Positions 43,520 to 50,754 of a stretch of 64,000 bases of DNA are shown one piece after another. Within the stretch, counting starts at the first letter, position 1. Every line of letters starts with the position of its first letter. The stretch is taken from the NCBI GenBank assembly GCA_902801205.1, contig CADCHE010000006.1, forward strand, positions 244,545 through 308,544. Reading direction: 5' to 3'. The DNA comes from an uncultured Bacteroidia bacterium (GTDB lineage Bacteria > Bacteroidota > Bacteroidia > Bacteroidales > UBA932). Position numbers and translations under genes: made by a program. Below the pieces are notes generated by a model, which did no database searches, had not been told where the DNA came from, and saw only the letters and a list, made by a program, of their open reading frames with translations.

Positions 43520-44257
43520 ATGCAACAATACCTCTTCGAATTCATCGGCACGCTGGTGCTCGTCCTGCTCGGCGACGGTGTCTGTGCCGCTACTTCCTTG
43601 AACAAATCCAAGGCGAAAGGCGGCGGCTGGGTCGTCGTCGCCCTGGCGTGGGGATTCGCCGTGATGATGGGCGTGCTGATCGCGGGCCCGGTTTCCGGCG
43701 CCCACCTGAACCCCGCCCTGACGGTCGGCCTGGCCGTCGCGGGCACCTTCCCCTGGGCGTCCGTGCCCGGCTATGTCGTGGCGCAGCTGCTCGGCGGTTT
43801 CGCCGGCGCCTGCCTGGTCTATGTCCATTACAAGGACCACTACGACGCTACGGCCGACGACCCCGATACGATGCTCGGCACGTTCTGCACGATGCCGGCC
43901 ATCTGGAACCCCTGGCGCAATTTCCTCAGCGAGATGATCGCCACCTGCCTGCTGGTCTTCGTCATCCTCGCCCTGGCGACGGACGGCAACCTCTTCCATG
44001 TGGGGCCGTCTTCCGCCTCTCCGGGCGCGCTGGGCTCCCTGCCGGTGACCTGCCTCATCATGTCCCTGGGCATGTCCCTGGGCGGCACGACCGGCTATGC
44101 GATGAACCCTGCCCGCGACCTGCCTCCGCGCTGCGCCCATGCGCTGCTGCCGATCAAGGGCAAGCGCGACAGCGGCTGGTCGTACAGCTGGGTGCCCGTC
44201 CTCGGACCGGTGGCCGGTGCGGTCCTGGCTGCGGGGCTGTACCTGCTGGTCTTCTGA
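43520..44257 (+). CDS. glpF: Glycerol facilitator (MIP family)
   Basis: 245 residues, six membrane helices. Both half-helix NPA motifs are present: SGAHLNPALTVG and GYAMNPARDLPPR; the Asp after the second NPA-R marks an aquaglyceroporin. Inner-membrane pore for glycerol. Located directly after glpK, so uptake and trapping of glycerol are coded together. Confidence 0.96.
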   Translation: MQQYLFEFIGTLVLVLLGDGVCAATSLNKSKAKGGGWVVVALAWGFAVMMGVLIAGPVSGAHLNPALTVGLAVAGTFPWASVPGYVVAQLLGGFAGACLVYVHYKDHYDATADDPDTMLGTFCTMPAIWNPWRNFLSEMIATCLLVFVILALATDGNLFHVGPSSASPGALGSLPVTCLIMSLGMSLGGTTGYAMNPARDLPPRCAHALLPIKGKRDSGWSYSWVPVLGPVAGAVLAAGLYLLVF

Positions 44258-44260
44258 TCC

Positions 44261-44863
44261 ATGCCCGTCCCCGTTGAACGCCATCCTTTCGCTCCGTTCC
44301 TGCCGGAAGGGGCGAAAGTGCTGTTCCTGGGCAGTTTCCCGCCCCAGCCCAAACGCTGGTGCATGGATTTCTACTACCCGAACTGGATCAATGATTTCTG
44401 GCGGGTCTGCGGCCTGCTGTTCTTCGGTGACCGGCATCATTTCGAGGTGCCGGGGGAGAAGCGGTTCGACAAGGAACGGATCGTCGCGTTCTGCCGGGAG
44501 AAGGGCATCGCCTTGTATGACACGGCAACCGCGGTCCGACGCCTGAAAGACAATGCGTCCGACAAGTTCCTGGAAGTGGTGGAAGCGACCGACCTGGCAA
44601 CCTTGTTCGCGCGGCTGCCCCGCCTTGCCGCCGTCGTTACGACCGGGCAGAAGGCGACGGAAGTGTTGCTGGAACGCTTCGGTTGCGCCGAGCCGCCGAT
44701 GGGCGGAAGCGTCCCGCTAGACGGGGCCCAACCCGGCTGCGGCCTCCGATTCTACCGGATGCCGTCTACGTCCCGCGCCTATCCGCTGGCACTGGAAAAG
44801 AAGGCGGCTTGCTACCGCCGTTTGTTCGAGGCGTTGGAAATGCTGCCGCTTCAGCCCTTGTAG
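44261..44863 (+). CDS. Uracil-DNA glycosylase-superfamily protein
   Basis: 200 residues, cytoplasmic. LFLGSFPPQ near the N-terminus is the motif-1 position of the UDG fold, followed by FYYPNWINDFWRVCG; the late FYRMPSTSRAYP sits where the UDG intercalation loop (HPSP-like) lies. Relatives are annotated as UDG-family or MUG-like DNA glycosylases. Excision of a damaged base is plausible but the substrate is unknown. 3 nt after glpF; the 3' end overlaps the convergent sod gene by 13 bp. Confidence 0.82.
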   Translation: MPVPVERHPFAPFLPEGAKVLFLGSFPPQPKRWCMDFYYPNWINDFWRVCGLLFFGDRHHFEVPGEKRFDKERIVAFCREKGIALYDTATAVRRLKDNASDKFLEVVEATDLATLFARLPRLAAVVTTGQKATEVLLERFGCAEPPMGGSVPLDGAQPGCGLRFYRMPSTSRAYPLALEKKAACYRRLFEALEMLPLQPL

Positions 44864-45432
44864 CGGGCGGCGACGGCGTCCCAGTCGATCAGGGGGCGGA
44901 GCGCCGCGATATAGTCGGCCCGGCGGTTCTGCCAGTCGAGATAATAGGCGTGTTCCCAGACATCGATGGTCAACAGGGGCACGAGCCCTTTCTGGAGCGG
45001 ATTCCCGGCGTTCGGTTCCTGTGAAATCACCAGCCGGTCCTTGGCGTCCGCACTGAGGAAGGCCCATCCGGAACCGAACTGGGTCAGGGCCGCCTTGGCG
45101 AACGCGTCCCAGAAGGCGTCGAACGAGCCGAAGTGCGCTTCGATCGCGGCCAGCAGCCTGCCGTCCGGCCGGTTGCCCTCACGCGGGGCGCGCAGGGAGG
45201 TGAAGTACAGGTTGTGGTTCAGCACCTGTCCGGCGTTCAGCCGGAGGGCGCCGGCACTGCGGATGACGACTTCTTCCAGCGGGGCCTCTTCGAGCCCGGT
45301 GCCGGGCAGCAGGGCGTTCGCATTGTCGACATAGGCCTTCAGGTGCTTTCCATGATGGAAGGATAGGGTCTGGGCGCTGATGGCCGGTGCGAGGGCGTCC
45401 GCGGCGTAGGGGAGGGAAATCAATGATAGCAT
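44851..45432 (-). CDS. sod: Superoxide dismutase, Fe/Mn family
   Basis: 193 residues, full family length. Metal ligands are visible: His in SFHHGKHLKAYVD, His in NAGQVLNHNLYF, Asp and His in LTIDVWEHAYYLDWQNRRADYI. GSGWAFLS precedes the last ligand pair. The choice of Fe or Mn cannot be read with certainty. No signal peptide, so cytoplasmic. It follows the NahK-like gene by 12 nt and is probably co-transcribed with it. Confidence 0.96.
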   Translation of the reverse strand: MLSLISLPYAADALAPAISAQTLSFHHGKHLKAYVDNANALLPGTGLEEAPLEEVVIRSAGALRLNAGQVLNHNLYFTSLRAPREGNRPDGRLLAAIEAHFGSFDAFWDAFAKAALTQFGSGWAFLSADAKDRLVISQEPNAGNPLQKGLVPLLTIDVWEHAYYLDWQNRRADYIAALRPLIDWDAVAARYKG

Positions 45433-45444
45433 GGGTATTGTCTG

Positions 45445-46545
45445 TTAAAGGGATTCCAGGAAACGTTGCATCTGCGGCACCTTCGCCTTGGCGGAGCGGT
45501 ACAGCTGCATCTGGTTGCGGGTGCGCACCAGGTTGTGCTCCGGGTAGCGGATCTTGTAATAGGTGTCGCCGTTGAGGTAGTCCGTGAAGAAGCGGACGGC
45601 TTGCATGAAGGGGAAGAGGCAGGCGGCATAGGGCAGGTTCTCCCGTTCCACCGGCAGGAGGAAATCCGCCGTCCCGCGGATGTAGCCCCGTGCGAAAGCC
45701 TCGAAGATGTCCATCCGGAAGTCGACTTTCTCCACCTCCGGCGCGTCTTCCGCGACCGGGTTGGCGGCCGTGCGGAGGAAGTCTCCGAAATCGGAGAAGA
45801 CGTAGCTCGGCATCACGGTGTCAAGGTCGATGACGCAAAGGACGTCACCGTTTTCGTCGAACAGCATGTTGTTGACTTTGGTGTCGCAGTGGCAGACGCG
45901 TTTGGGAAGCTTTCCTTCGCGGTGCAGCTGCTCGGCCCGGCACATGCGCTCCCCGTCGGCGTCGATCTCGGAGAGGATGGCGCGCAGTTCGCCGCTGCCG
46001 TGGGCGTCTGCGTGCAGGCGACCGGCCTTGTCCTCCCGGACGGCGTCCACCAGCTGGCGCAGGCGCAGCTCCATGTTGTGGAAGTCCGGAATCGTCTCCC
46101 CGAGCGCTTCGGGGAGGTCGGCGAGCATCGCCTCGAAATGGCCGAAGGCCTCGCCCGCGAATTCGGAGTAGGTGGGATCCACCGTCTCATAGGTCTTCGC
46201 CCGGTCGATGAAGACGGAGATGCGCCAGTAGCTCTCTCCGTCGTAGTACCAGGTCTTCCCGCCTTCCTTCACGGGGACGAAATGCAGGACTTTCCGGTCC
46301 AGGTCGCTCTCTCCGGCGGCCTCGAGCTTTGCGCGGATGTGCGCCGTGACGGCTTCGATGTTGCGCTGCAGCAGGTCGACGTCCGTGAAGATGTGGTGGT
46401 TGATCCGCTGGAGGACATAGTCGGGGGCTCCCTCCGACGTGGTCACTTTGTACGTATCGTTGATGAGTCCGTTTCCGAGGGGACGGATGTCCAGGATGTC
46501 TCCGTCGAGGGCGAAATGTTTCGCGATTGCAATGAATTTTTCCAT
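45445..46545 (-). CDS. NahK-like N-acetylhexosamine 1-kinase (APH fold)
   Basis: 366 residues. IRPLGNGLINDTYKV forms the nucleotide loop, YVLQRINHHIF follows, the catalytic Asp is in VCHCDTKVNNMLFD and the metal Asp in VIDLDTVMPSYVFSDFGDFLR. This HCDTK-NN and IDLDTVMP pattern is that of NahK, which phosphorylates GlcNAc or GalNAc at C1. Other Bacteroidota members are only annotated as phosphotransferases, so the substrate is a prediction. ATG 46545 agrees with the -7 box at 46567-46574. Second amino-sugar-kinase-like gene in the window. Confidence 0.82.
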   Translation of the reverse strand: MEKFIAIAKHFALDGDILDIRPLGNGLINDTYKVTTSEGAPDYVLQRINHHIFTDVDLLQRNIEAVTAHIRAKLEAAGESDLDRKVLHFVPVKEGGKTWYYDGESYWRISVFIDRAKTYETVDPTYSEFAGEAFGHFEAMLADLPEALGETIPDFHNMELRLRQLVDAVREDKAGRLHADAHGSGELRAILSEIDADGERMCRAEQLHREGKLPKRVCHCDTKVNNMLFDENGDVLCVIDLDTVMPSYVFSDFGDFLRTAANPVAEDAPEVEKVDFRMDIFEAFARGYIRGTADFLLPVERENLPYAACLFPFMQAVRFFTDYLNGDTYYKIRYPEHNLVRTRNQMQLYRSAKAKVPQMQRFLESL

Positions 46546-46566
46546 GTGATGTGGTCTGATCGTCAT

Positions 46567-46616
46567 CAAAGATAGTGAGAAAGAAGCAAAAACCCAACAG
46601 ATTCTGCGTATCTTTG
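46567..46616. promoter_or_regulatory. Divergent -7 boxes for NahK-like and hydrolase-NT5C genes
   Basis: Minus strand TATCTTTG at 46567-46574, 21 nt before the kinase ATG. Plus strand TATCTTTG at 46609-46616, ending 5 nt before the ATG at 46622. Both are perfect TAnnTTTG matches. Confidence 0.55.
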
Positions 46617-46621
46617 CCTTC

Positions 46622-47614
46622 ATGGAAATCCATTCATACGCCCGGCCCGACCTGCTGGCCGGAAAGACGCTCCTCTATCTGCACGGTTTCGCTTCCAGCG
46701 GCGCCTCGGGCAGCGCGAAGACGCTGCGCGTACTGCTCCCGTCTGCGCGGGTGCTCGCGCCTGACCTGCCCGTCGAGCCGGAAGAGGCCCTTGCCTTCCT
46801 GCAGGGCATGTGCGCCCGTGCGCATCCCGACCTCGTTGTCGGCGCCTCGATGGGGGGCATGTATGCGGAACTGCTCTACGGCATTCCTCGCATCCTGGTG
46901 AATCCGGCCTTCGAACTGGCGGACACCCTGTTGAAGAACAACGGCCTCGGCCGGCAGGAATTCCACCATCCCCGCGCCGACGGACAGACCTCGTTCCTGG
47001 TGACGAAATCCCTCCTGGAGCACTTCCGGGCGGTGAGCGGGCAGTGCTTCTCCCGGGCCGCCGAGGATGCCGGCCTGGTCTATGGGCTGTTCGGCAAACA
47101 CGACCGCCTGGTGGACACTTTCGGCCTCTTCTCGTCGCACTATCCGCAGGCGATCCGCTTCGACGGCGACCACTACCTCAATGACGAGGCGGTGCTGTAC
47201 GCCGTACTTCCGGTCGTGCAGTGGATTTCCGACGCCCTGGACGATCGCACGCGTCCGGTGCTCTTCATCTGCCTGTCCGACCGGATCGTCCACCATTCGA
47301 GCGGGCTGCCGAAGGCCTGCCGCCTGCTTTCCCGCTCGTACGACCTGCGGGTGGCCGCCCTGCCGCCGTACAATGCGCCGCAGCAGTGGGCGGAGACGGT
47401 CCGCTGGTGCGAAGAGAACCTCGGCGTGCCGGTGTGGAACCGCGTCGTCCTGACGCCCCGGAAGAACCTGCTGCTGGGCGACTACCTGATCGACGCCGAA
47501 CCGGACCGGGACGGCGCAGCGGATTTCATGGGAACGGTCATCCCGTTCGGGAGCGACACCTTCCGCACCTGGGAAGAGGTGCTGACCTACTTTGACCGGC
47601 TCGGCGGGCAGTAG
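46622..47614 (+). CDS. YqiA-type hydrolase fused to a degenerate NT5C nucleotidase domain
   Basis: 330 residues. Residues about 1-205 are a YqiA/YcfP-type alpha/beta hydrolase: LLYLHGFASSGASG, VVGASMGGMYAELLYG (nucleophile Ser about 79), FGKHDRLVD and FDGDHYLND with Asp and His. Residues about 211-330 resemble 5'(3')-deoxyribonucleotidase (NT5C, HAD fold) in its second half: WCEENLGVPVWNRVVLTPRKNLLLGDYLID, FMGTVIPFGSDTF, TWEEVLTYF. The HAD start that should read DMDGV is LFICLSDRIV here, and IDDR has become IDAE, so nucleotidase activity is probably lost. Function of the joined protein is unknown; the hydrolase half looks active. Confidence 0.88.
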   Translation: MEIHSYARPDLLAGKTLLYLHGFASSGASGSAKTLRVLLPSARVLAPDLPVEPEEALAFLQGMCARAHPDLVVGASMGGMYAELLYGIPRILVNPAFELADTLLKNNGLGRQEFHHPRADGQTSFLVTKSLLEHFRAVSGQCFSRAAEDAGLVYGLFGKHDRLVDTFGLFSSHYPQAIRFDGDHYLNDEAVLYAVLPVVQWISDALDDRTRPVLFICLSDRIVHHSSGLPKACRLLSRSYDLRVAALPPYNAPQQWAETVRWCEENLGVPVWNRVVLTPRKNLLLGDYLIDAEPDRDGAADFMGTVIPFGSDTFRTWEEVLTYFDRLGGQ

Positions 47615-47661
47615 CAACGAAATGAACCTTGTTTGGACCGGCATTTTCGCAAAAGGAAAGA

Positions 47662-47669
47662 TATCTTTG
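47662..47669 (+). promoter_or_regulatory. -7 box of the unknown membrane-protein gene
   Basis: TATCTTTG, 16 nt before the ATG at 47686. A TTTG at 47632-47635 is too far (26 nt) for the usual spacing. Confidence 0.45.
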
Positions 47670-47685
47670 CGAAAACGACCGTATT

Positions 47686-48990
47686 ATGAAGATGATCATC
47701 ATTTATGCCGTCGTCACCCTGGCGGCGCTTGCCCTGTGTGACCTCCTGATCACGCAGCTGGTCAAAGACAAACGGAAGCGGAAGGTAGGGATCACCGTCT
47801 CGGACGTGCTGATCACCGTAGTATCGGGTATCCTGTTGTATCTCTACATGGCGGGCGGCTGCGCGTTGTTCTCTTCGGGCCGCGCGATGGAGAAGGATTG
47901 GATCTACGGGACGCTGCCTGAAAAACTCTGGAACGGACAGCGTACCGATCTGGCCAATGCCGAGTGGAAGCGGGTCTCCGACCTGCTCCAGAACTACGGG
48001 AACCAGGCGATCCGGGCGTTCGAGGACGCCGGAGACGAGGAGGACCTGAACGGTCTGTTCGCCGCTTCCCTGTTCGGCATGGAAGATTTCTACCTTTTGG
48101 GCAGTTCCGCCAGCGAAAAGAAACGGAAGGCGCAGGTGAACGAATTCAAGAAGAACTATGAAGCCGTCCTGGACAACCTGCATGAAAACATGTCGGCTTT
48201 CCTGCAGTCCGGCACCCCCGGAAGTGCCGGTGCCGGATACACCGACGCCCAGCTGTGCAAACTGCTGCTCGGTACGCCGGGCGCCGTCGCAGCGCCGTCG
48301 GCCGAGACCCAGCGTGAAATCGCGCGGAACCTGGTTGCGGGCGCCGTTTCGGGCTACCCGCGTCCGACGGTTTCGTCGTGCTCCTATGACCGGAAGGCGA
48401 AGGAATGGACCGTCCGCATGGACAATGCTCCGACCCAGACCGTCCGCTTCTTCAAACGCGACGACGGTGACACGGATGTCGAATGGACCGGGAACGACGG
48501 TTATGTTCCCAAGCGGATGCCGGCCGGAGCGCAGGAGCCTGCGTCCGCCGGGGCGGTTTCCCAGGAGCCTGCGGAGCCCGGTGTTTATGAAGAAGGGAAA
48601 GAAGGCCTGGGGGACGACGTCGCGGAAAGCACCGATTACACGCTGAAGGGCTTTCTGATCGCCGACGACGGCAGGAAAACGGCCATCGACATGACCATCA
48701 CGGAGGCCGGAGTCGCGGAAGAAGATGACTCGTACGCCCTGGACGGTTTCTACCATTATGAAAGCCAGCCGGCTACGTCCGTTATCCATTTGGAAGGGTA
48801 CGCGCTTTACGGGAAGAACGGATGGGCGGAATGGGTGCTCATTTCCGAAGGGGGGAAGGAACGCTTCAACCTTTCCGTAAGCGGGACCTCAAGTGATGTC
48901 GACGGGACCTGGCGCATGTACCCGGACGCCGAGAGTTGCAAAGCCGGTGGCGACGACTTCGTGAAAAAGATGAAGGTGGAGCTGCATTGA
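47686..48990 (+). CDS. Unknown protein with two N-terminal membrane helices
   Basis: 434 residues. Two membrane segments (about 3-22 and 38-58) enclose a basic loop KDKRKRKVG. A helical region (about 75-200) with KKRKAQVNEFKKNYEAVLDNLHENM follows, then a low-complexity Ala/Pro/Glu linker (about 285-325) and a C-terminal beta domain (about 330-434) with TDYTLKGFLIADDGRKTAIDMTI, YHYESQPATSVIHLEGYAL, ERFNLSVSGTSSDVDGTWRMY. The soluble parts are probably periplasmic. No family recognised. Only 6 nt separate it from the convergent oxidoreductase gene. Confidence 0.82.
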   Translation: MKMIIIYAVVTLAALALCDLLITQLVKDKRKRKVGITVSDVLITVVSGILLYLYMAGGCALFSSGRAMEKDWIYGTLPEKLWNGQRTDLANAEWKRVSDLLQNYGNQAIRAFEDAGDEEDLNGLFAASLFGMEDFYLLGSSASEKKRKAQVNEFKKNYEAVLDNLHENMSAFLQSGTPGSAGAGYTDAQLCKLLLGTPGAVAAPSAETQREIARNLVAGAVSGYPRPTVSSCSYDRKAKEWTVRMDNAPTQTVRFFKRDDGDTDVEWTGNDGYVPKRMPAGAQEPASAGAVSQEPAEPGVYEEGKEGLGDDVAESTDYTLKGFLIADDGRKTAIDMTITEAGVAEEDDSYALDGFYHYESQPATSVIHLEGYALYGKNGWAEWVLISEGGKERFNLSVSGTSSDVDGTWRMYPDAESCKAGGDDFVKKMKVELH

Positions 48991-48996
48991 CCCCCG

Positions 48997-50070
48997 TCAG
49001 GCGTCCGCCGGGAAGACGACCCCGGCCTGGGCGCGGATCGCATCCATCACGCGCAGGCAGGAGACCGATACCTGCAGGCTGTTCCGGGCGGATTCCGTCC
49101 GGCCCTGCTCCAGCGTGTCGATGAATTCCCGGAATTCGCACAGGTATTCGTCCGCGTCGACGGGGACGGAAATGTCTTCGGCCGCCGGTCCGCCGGTCCG
49201 GCCGGACGTGGGGGCGCCGCGGCGCACCAGGGAAACGCTCCGCGTGATGTGGATCTGGTCCAGGAGCAGGATCCCCTTCTCACAGGACAGCTCCGTGGCC
49301 AGGCGCGAATCGGCGGTCTTCGACCAGGAAGCGGTGGCTTCCAGTCCGTCGTAGGAGCAGACGGCGCTGCCTTGCAGGTCGATGCGCATCGGTCCGGAGG
49401 CCGTCGGGACAAGGCAGGTCTGCACGGCCGCCCGGACCTGCTGCGGCTCACCCAGGAGTGCGACCATCGGGTAGAGGGTGTAGATGCCGACATCCATCAG
49501 CGCACCGCCCGCACAGGACGGGTTGAAGGAACTCGGTACGGGGGCGTCCGACGTGCCGGCGAGGATCTGCCGGAGCAAGTCGTATTTCGAGGAGTACTGG
49601 CAGAAGAACGCCGAATAGCGGCGGAGGGCGCCCAGCTCTCCGAGCGCCTGGCGGGCCCGCAGGAAGTTGGGCGTCAGGGTGGAGATCATGGCCTCCATCA
49701 GCAGGACCCCGTTTTCGCGGGCGGCCTGCGCCATCCCGGCGGCCTCGCGCGCGTTCGACGCCAGGGGCTTTTCACACAGGACGTGCTTCCCGTGGCGCAT
49801 GCAGCGGATGGCCAGGTCGTGGTGCGTGTGGTTCGGTGTGCCGATGTAGACGGCGTCGATGTCCGGGTCGGCGGCCATCGCGTCAACGTCCGTGAAGATG
49901 CGCGGGATGCCGTGCCCTTCGGCGAAACGGCGGGCGGCCTCCTCCGTTCGCGAACAGACGGCCTCGGCCCTGAAGCGGGGATCGAGCACCGCGCCGCGCA
50001 GCACCCAGTCCGTGATGCGGCCGGTCCCGACCAGCCCGAATCGAATGGTTCTCATGTGGTTCCGTATCAT
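48997..50070 (-). CDS. Gfo/Idh/MocA-family oxidoreductase
   Basis: 357 residues. N-terminal Rossmann domain IRFGLVGTGRITDWVLRG, AVYIGTPNHTHHDLAIRCM and the signature HVLCEKPLASN with the catalytic Lys; the C-terminal domain has GGALMDVGIYTLYPMVALLGEP. This form is closest to the dihydrodiol-dehydrogenase-like branch acting on sugars or similar polyols with NAD(P). ATG 50070 overlaps the upstream stop as ATGA; ATG 50055 is the alternative. Confidence 0.92.
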   Translation of the reverse strand: MIRNHMRTIRFGLVGTGRITDWVLRGAVLDPRFRAEAVCSRTEEAARRFAEGHGIPRIFTDVDAMAADPDIDAVYIGTPNHTHHDLAIRCMRHGKHVLCEKPLASNAREAAGMAQAARENGVLLMEAMISTLTPNFLRARQALGELGALRRYSAFFCQYSSKYDLLRQILAGTSDAPVPSSFNPSCAGGALMDVGIYTLYPMVALLGEPQQVRAAVQTCLVPTASGPMRIDLQGSAVCSYDGLEATASWSKTADSRLATELSCEKGILLLDQIHITRSVSLVRRGAPTSGRTGGPAAEDISVPVDADEYLCEFREFIDTLEQGRTESARNSLQVSVSCLRVMDAIRAQAGVVFPADA

Positions 50071-50690
50071 TTCATCGCACCGTGCTCTTCCAGATAGGCG
50101 AAGACCTCGTCCATCTTCGCATCCGCACCGGCGGACAGGGTCTCGTAAGGCAGCCGGGGGAGCTGGCGCAGCGTCTTCTCATCGAGCGAAGGGGCGAAGA
50201 GGATCATGCCGGCGGCCTTGTCCTTCAGTTTCAGCGCCGCCGCGGCGACGGCTCCGCTGCTGAACCCGTCCGCGGCGAGGAAGACCAGGTCCCGGTCGGC
50301 GAAGCGTTCGCCCGTCACTTTCGCGGCCAGGTTCCGCACGGTCCGCTCGTTCCCGTCGCAGGCGAACGTGCAGGCGAAGATGCCGCGGCCGGCAAGCGCC
50401 TGCGCCATTTTCCCGGCGAAAGCCGTCTTGAGCGGTTCGTGGAAGAACAGGACGACGGGACGCGTCCCCTCCGATTCGACGGAGCGGCCGTCCTCGTCAC
50501 AGGGCTTGTAGACCTTCCCGAAGGCTTTTTTCCCGTGGAGGTAGTAGCTCAGTTCTTCAGAGACTACGTTCGTCCCTTCACGGGTCGTGATCCTTTCGCG
50601 GACTTTTTCCGGTCCGAAGGCCTTCCATCCGAAAAATCCGAGACTTGCCAGGACCAGCGCGGCGGCCAGGGATAACAGCAACTTTTTCAT
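50067..50690 (-). CDS. Small membrane-anchored or secreted alpha/beta hydrolase-like protein
   Basis: 207 residues. N-terminal hydrophobic segment (about 4-24) as signal peptide or anchor. A reduced alpha/beta hydrolase fold is suggested by VVLFFHEP (oxyanion region), a nucleophile elbow in FLAADGFSSGAVAAAALKL (Ser about 139) and AAGMILFAPSLDEKTL. The usual Asp and His are not clear, so activity is uncertain. Upstream partner of the oxidoreductase gene with an ATGA overlap. Confidence 0.8.
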   Translation of the reverse strand: MKKLLLSLAAALVLASLGFFGWKAFGPEKVRERITTREGTNVVSEELSYYLHGKKAFGKVYKPCDEDGRSVESEGTRPVVLFFHEPLKTAFAGKMAQALAGRGIFACTFACDGNERTVRNLAAKVTGERFADRDLVFLAADGFSSGAVAAAALKLKDKAAGMILFAPSLDEKTLRQLPRLPYETLSAGADAKMDEVFAYLEEHGAMK

Positions 50691-50718
50691 GGCGTTCAAT
50701 CTTTTGGATTCGCAGGTC

Positions 50719-50746
50719 CAAATGTAAGCATTATTTCGTAATTTTG
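50719..50746. promoter_or_regulatory. Divergent -7 boxes for small hydrolase and ClC genes
   Basis: Minus strand TACATTTG at 50719-50726, 28 nt before the hydrolase ATG. Plus strand TAATTTTG at 50739-50746, ending 8 nt before the ClC ATG. Confidence 0.5.
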
Positions 50747-50754
50747 CCTTTTGC

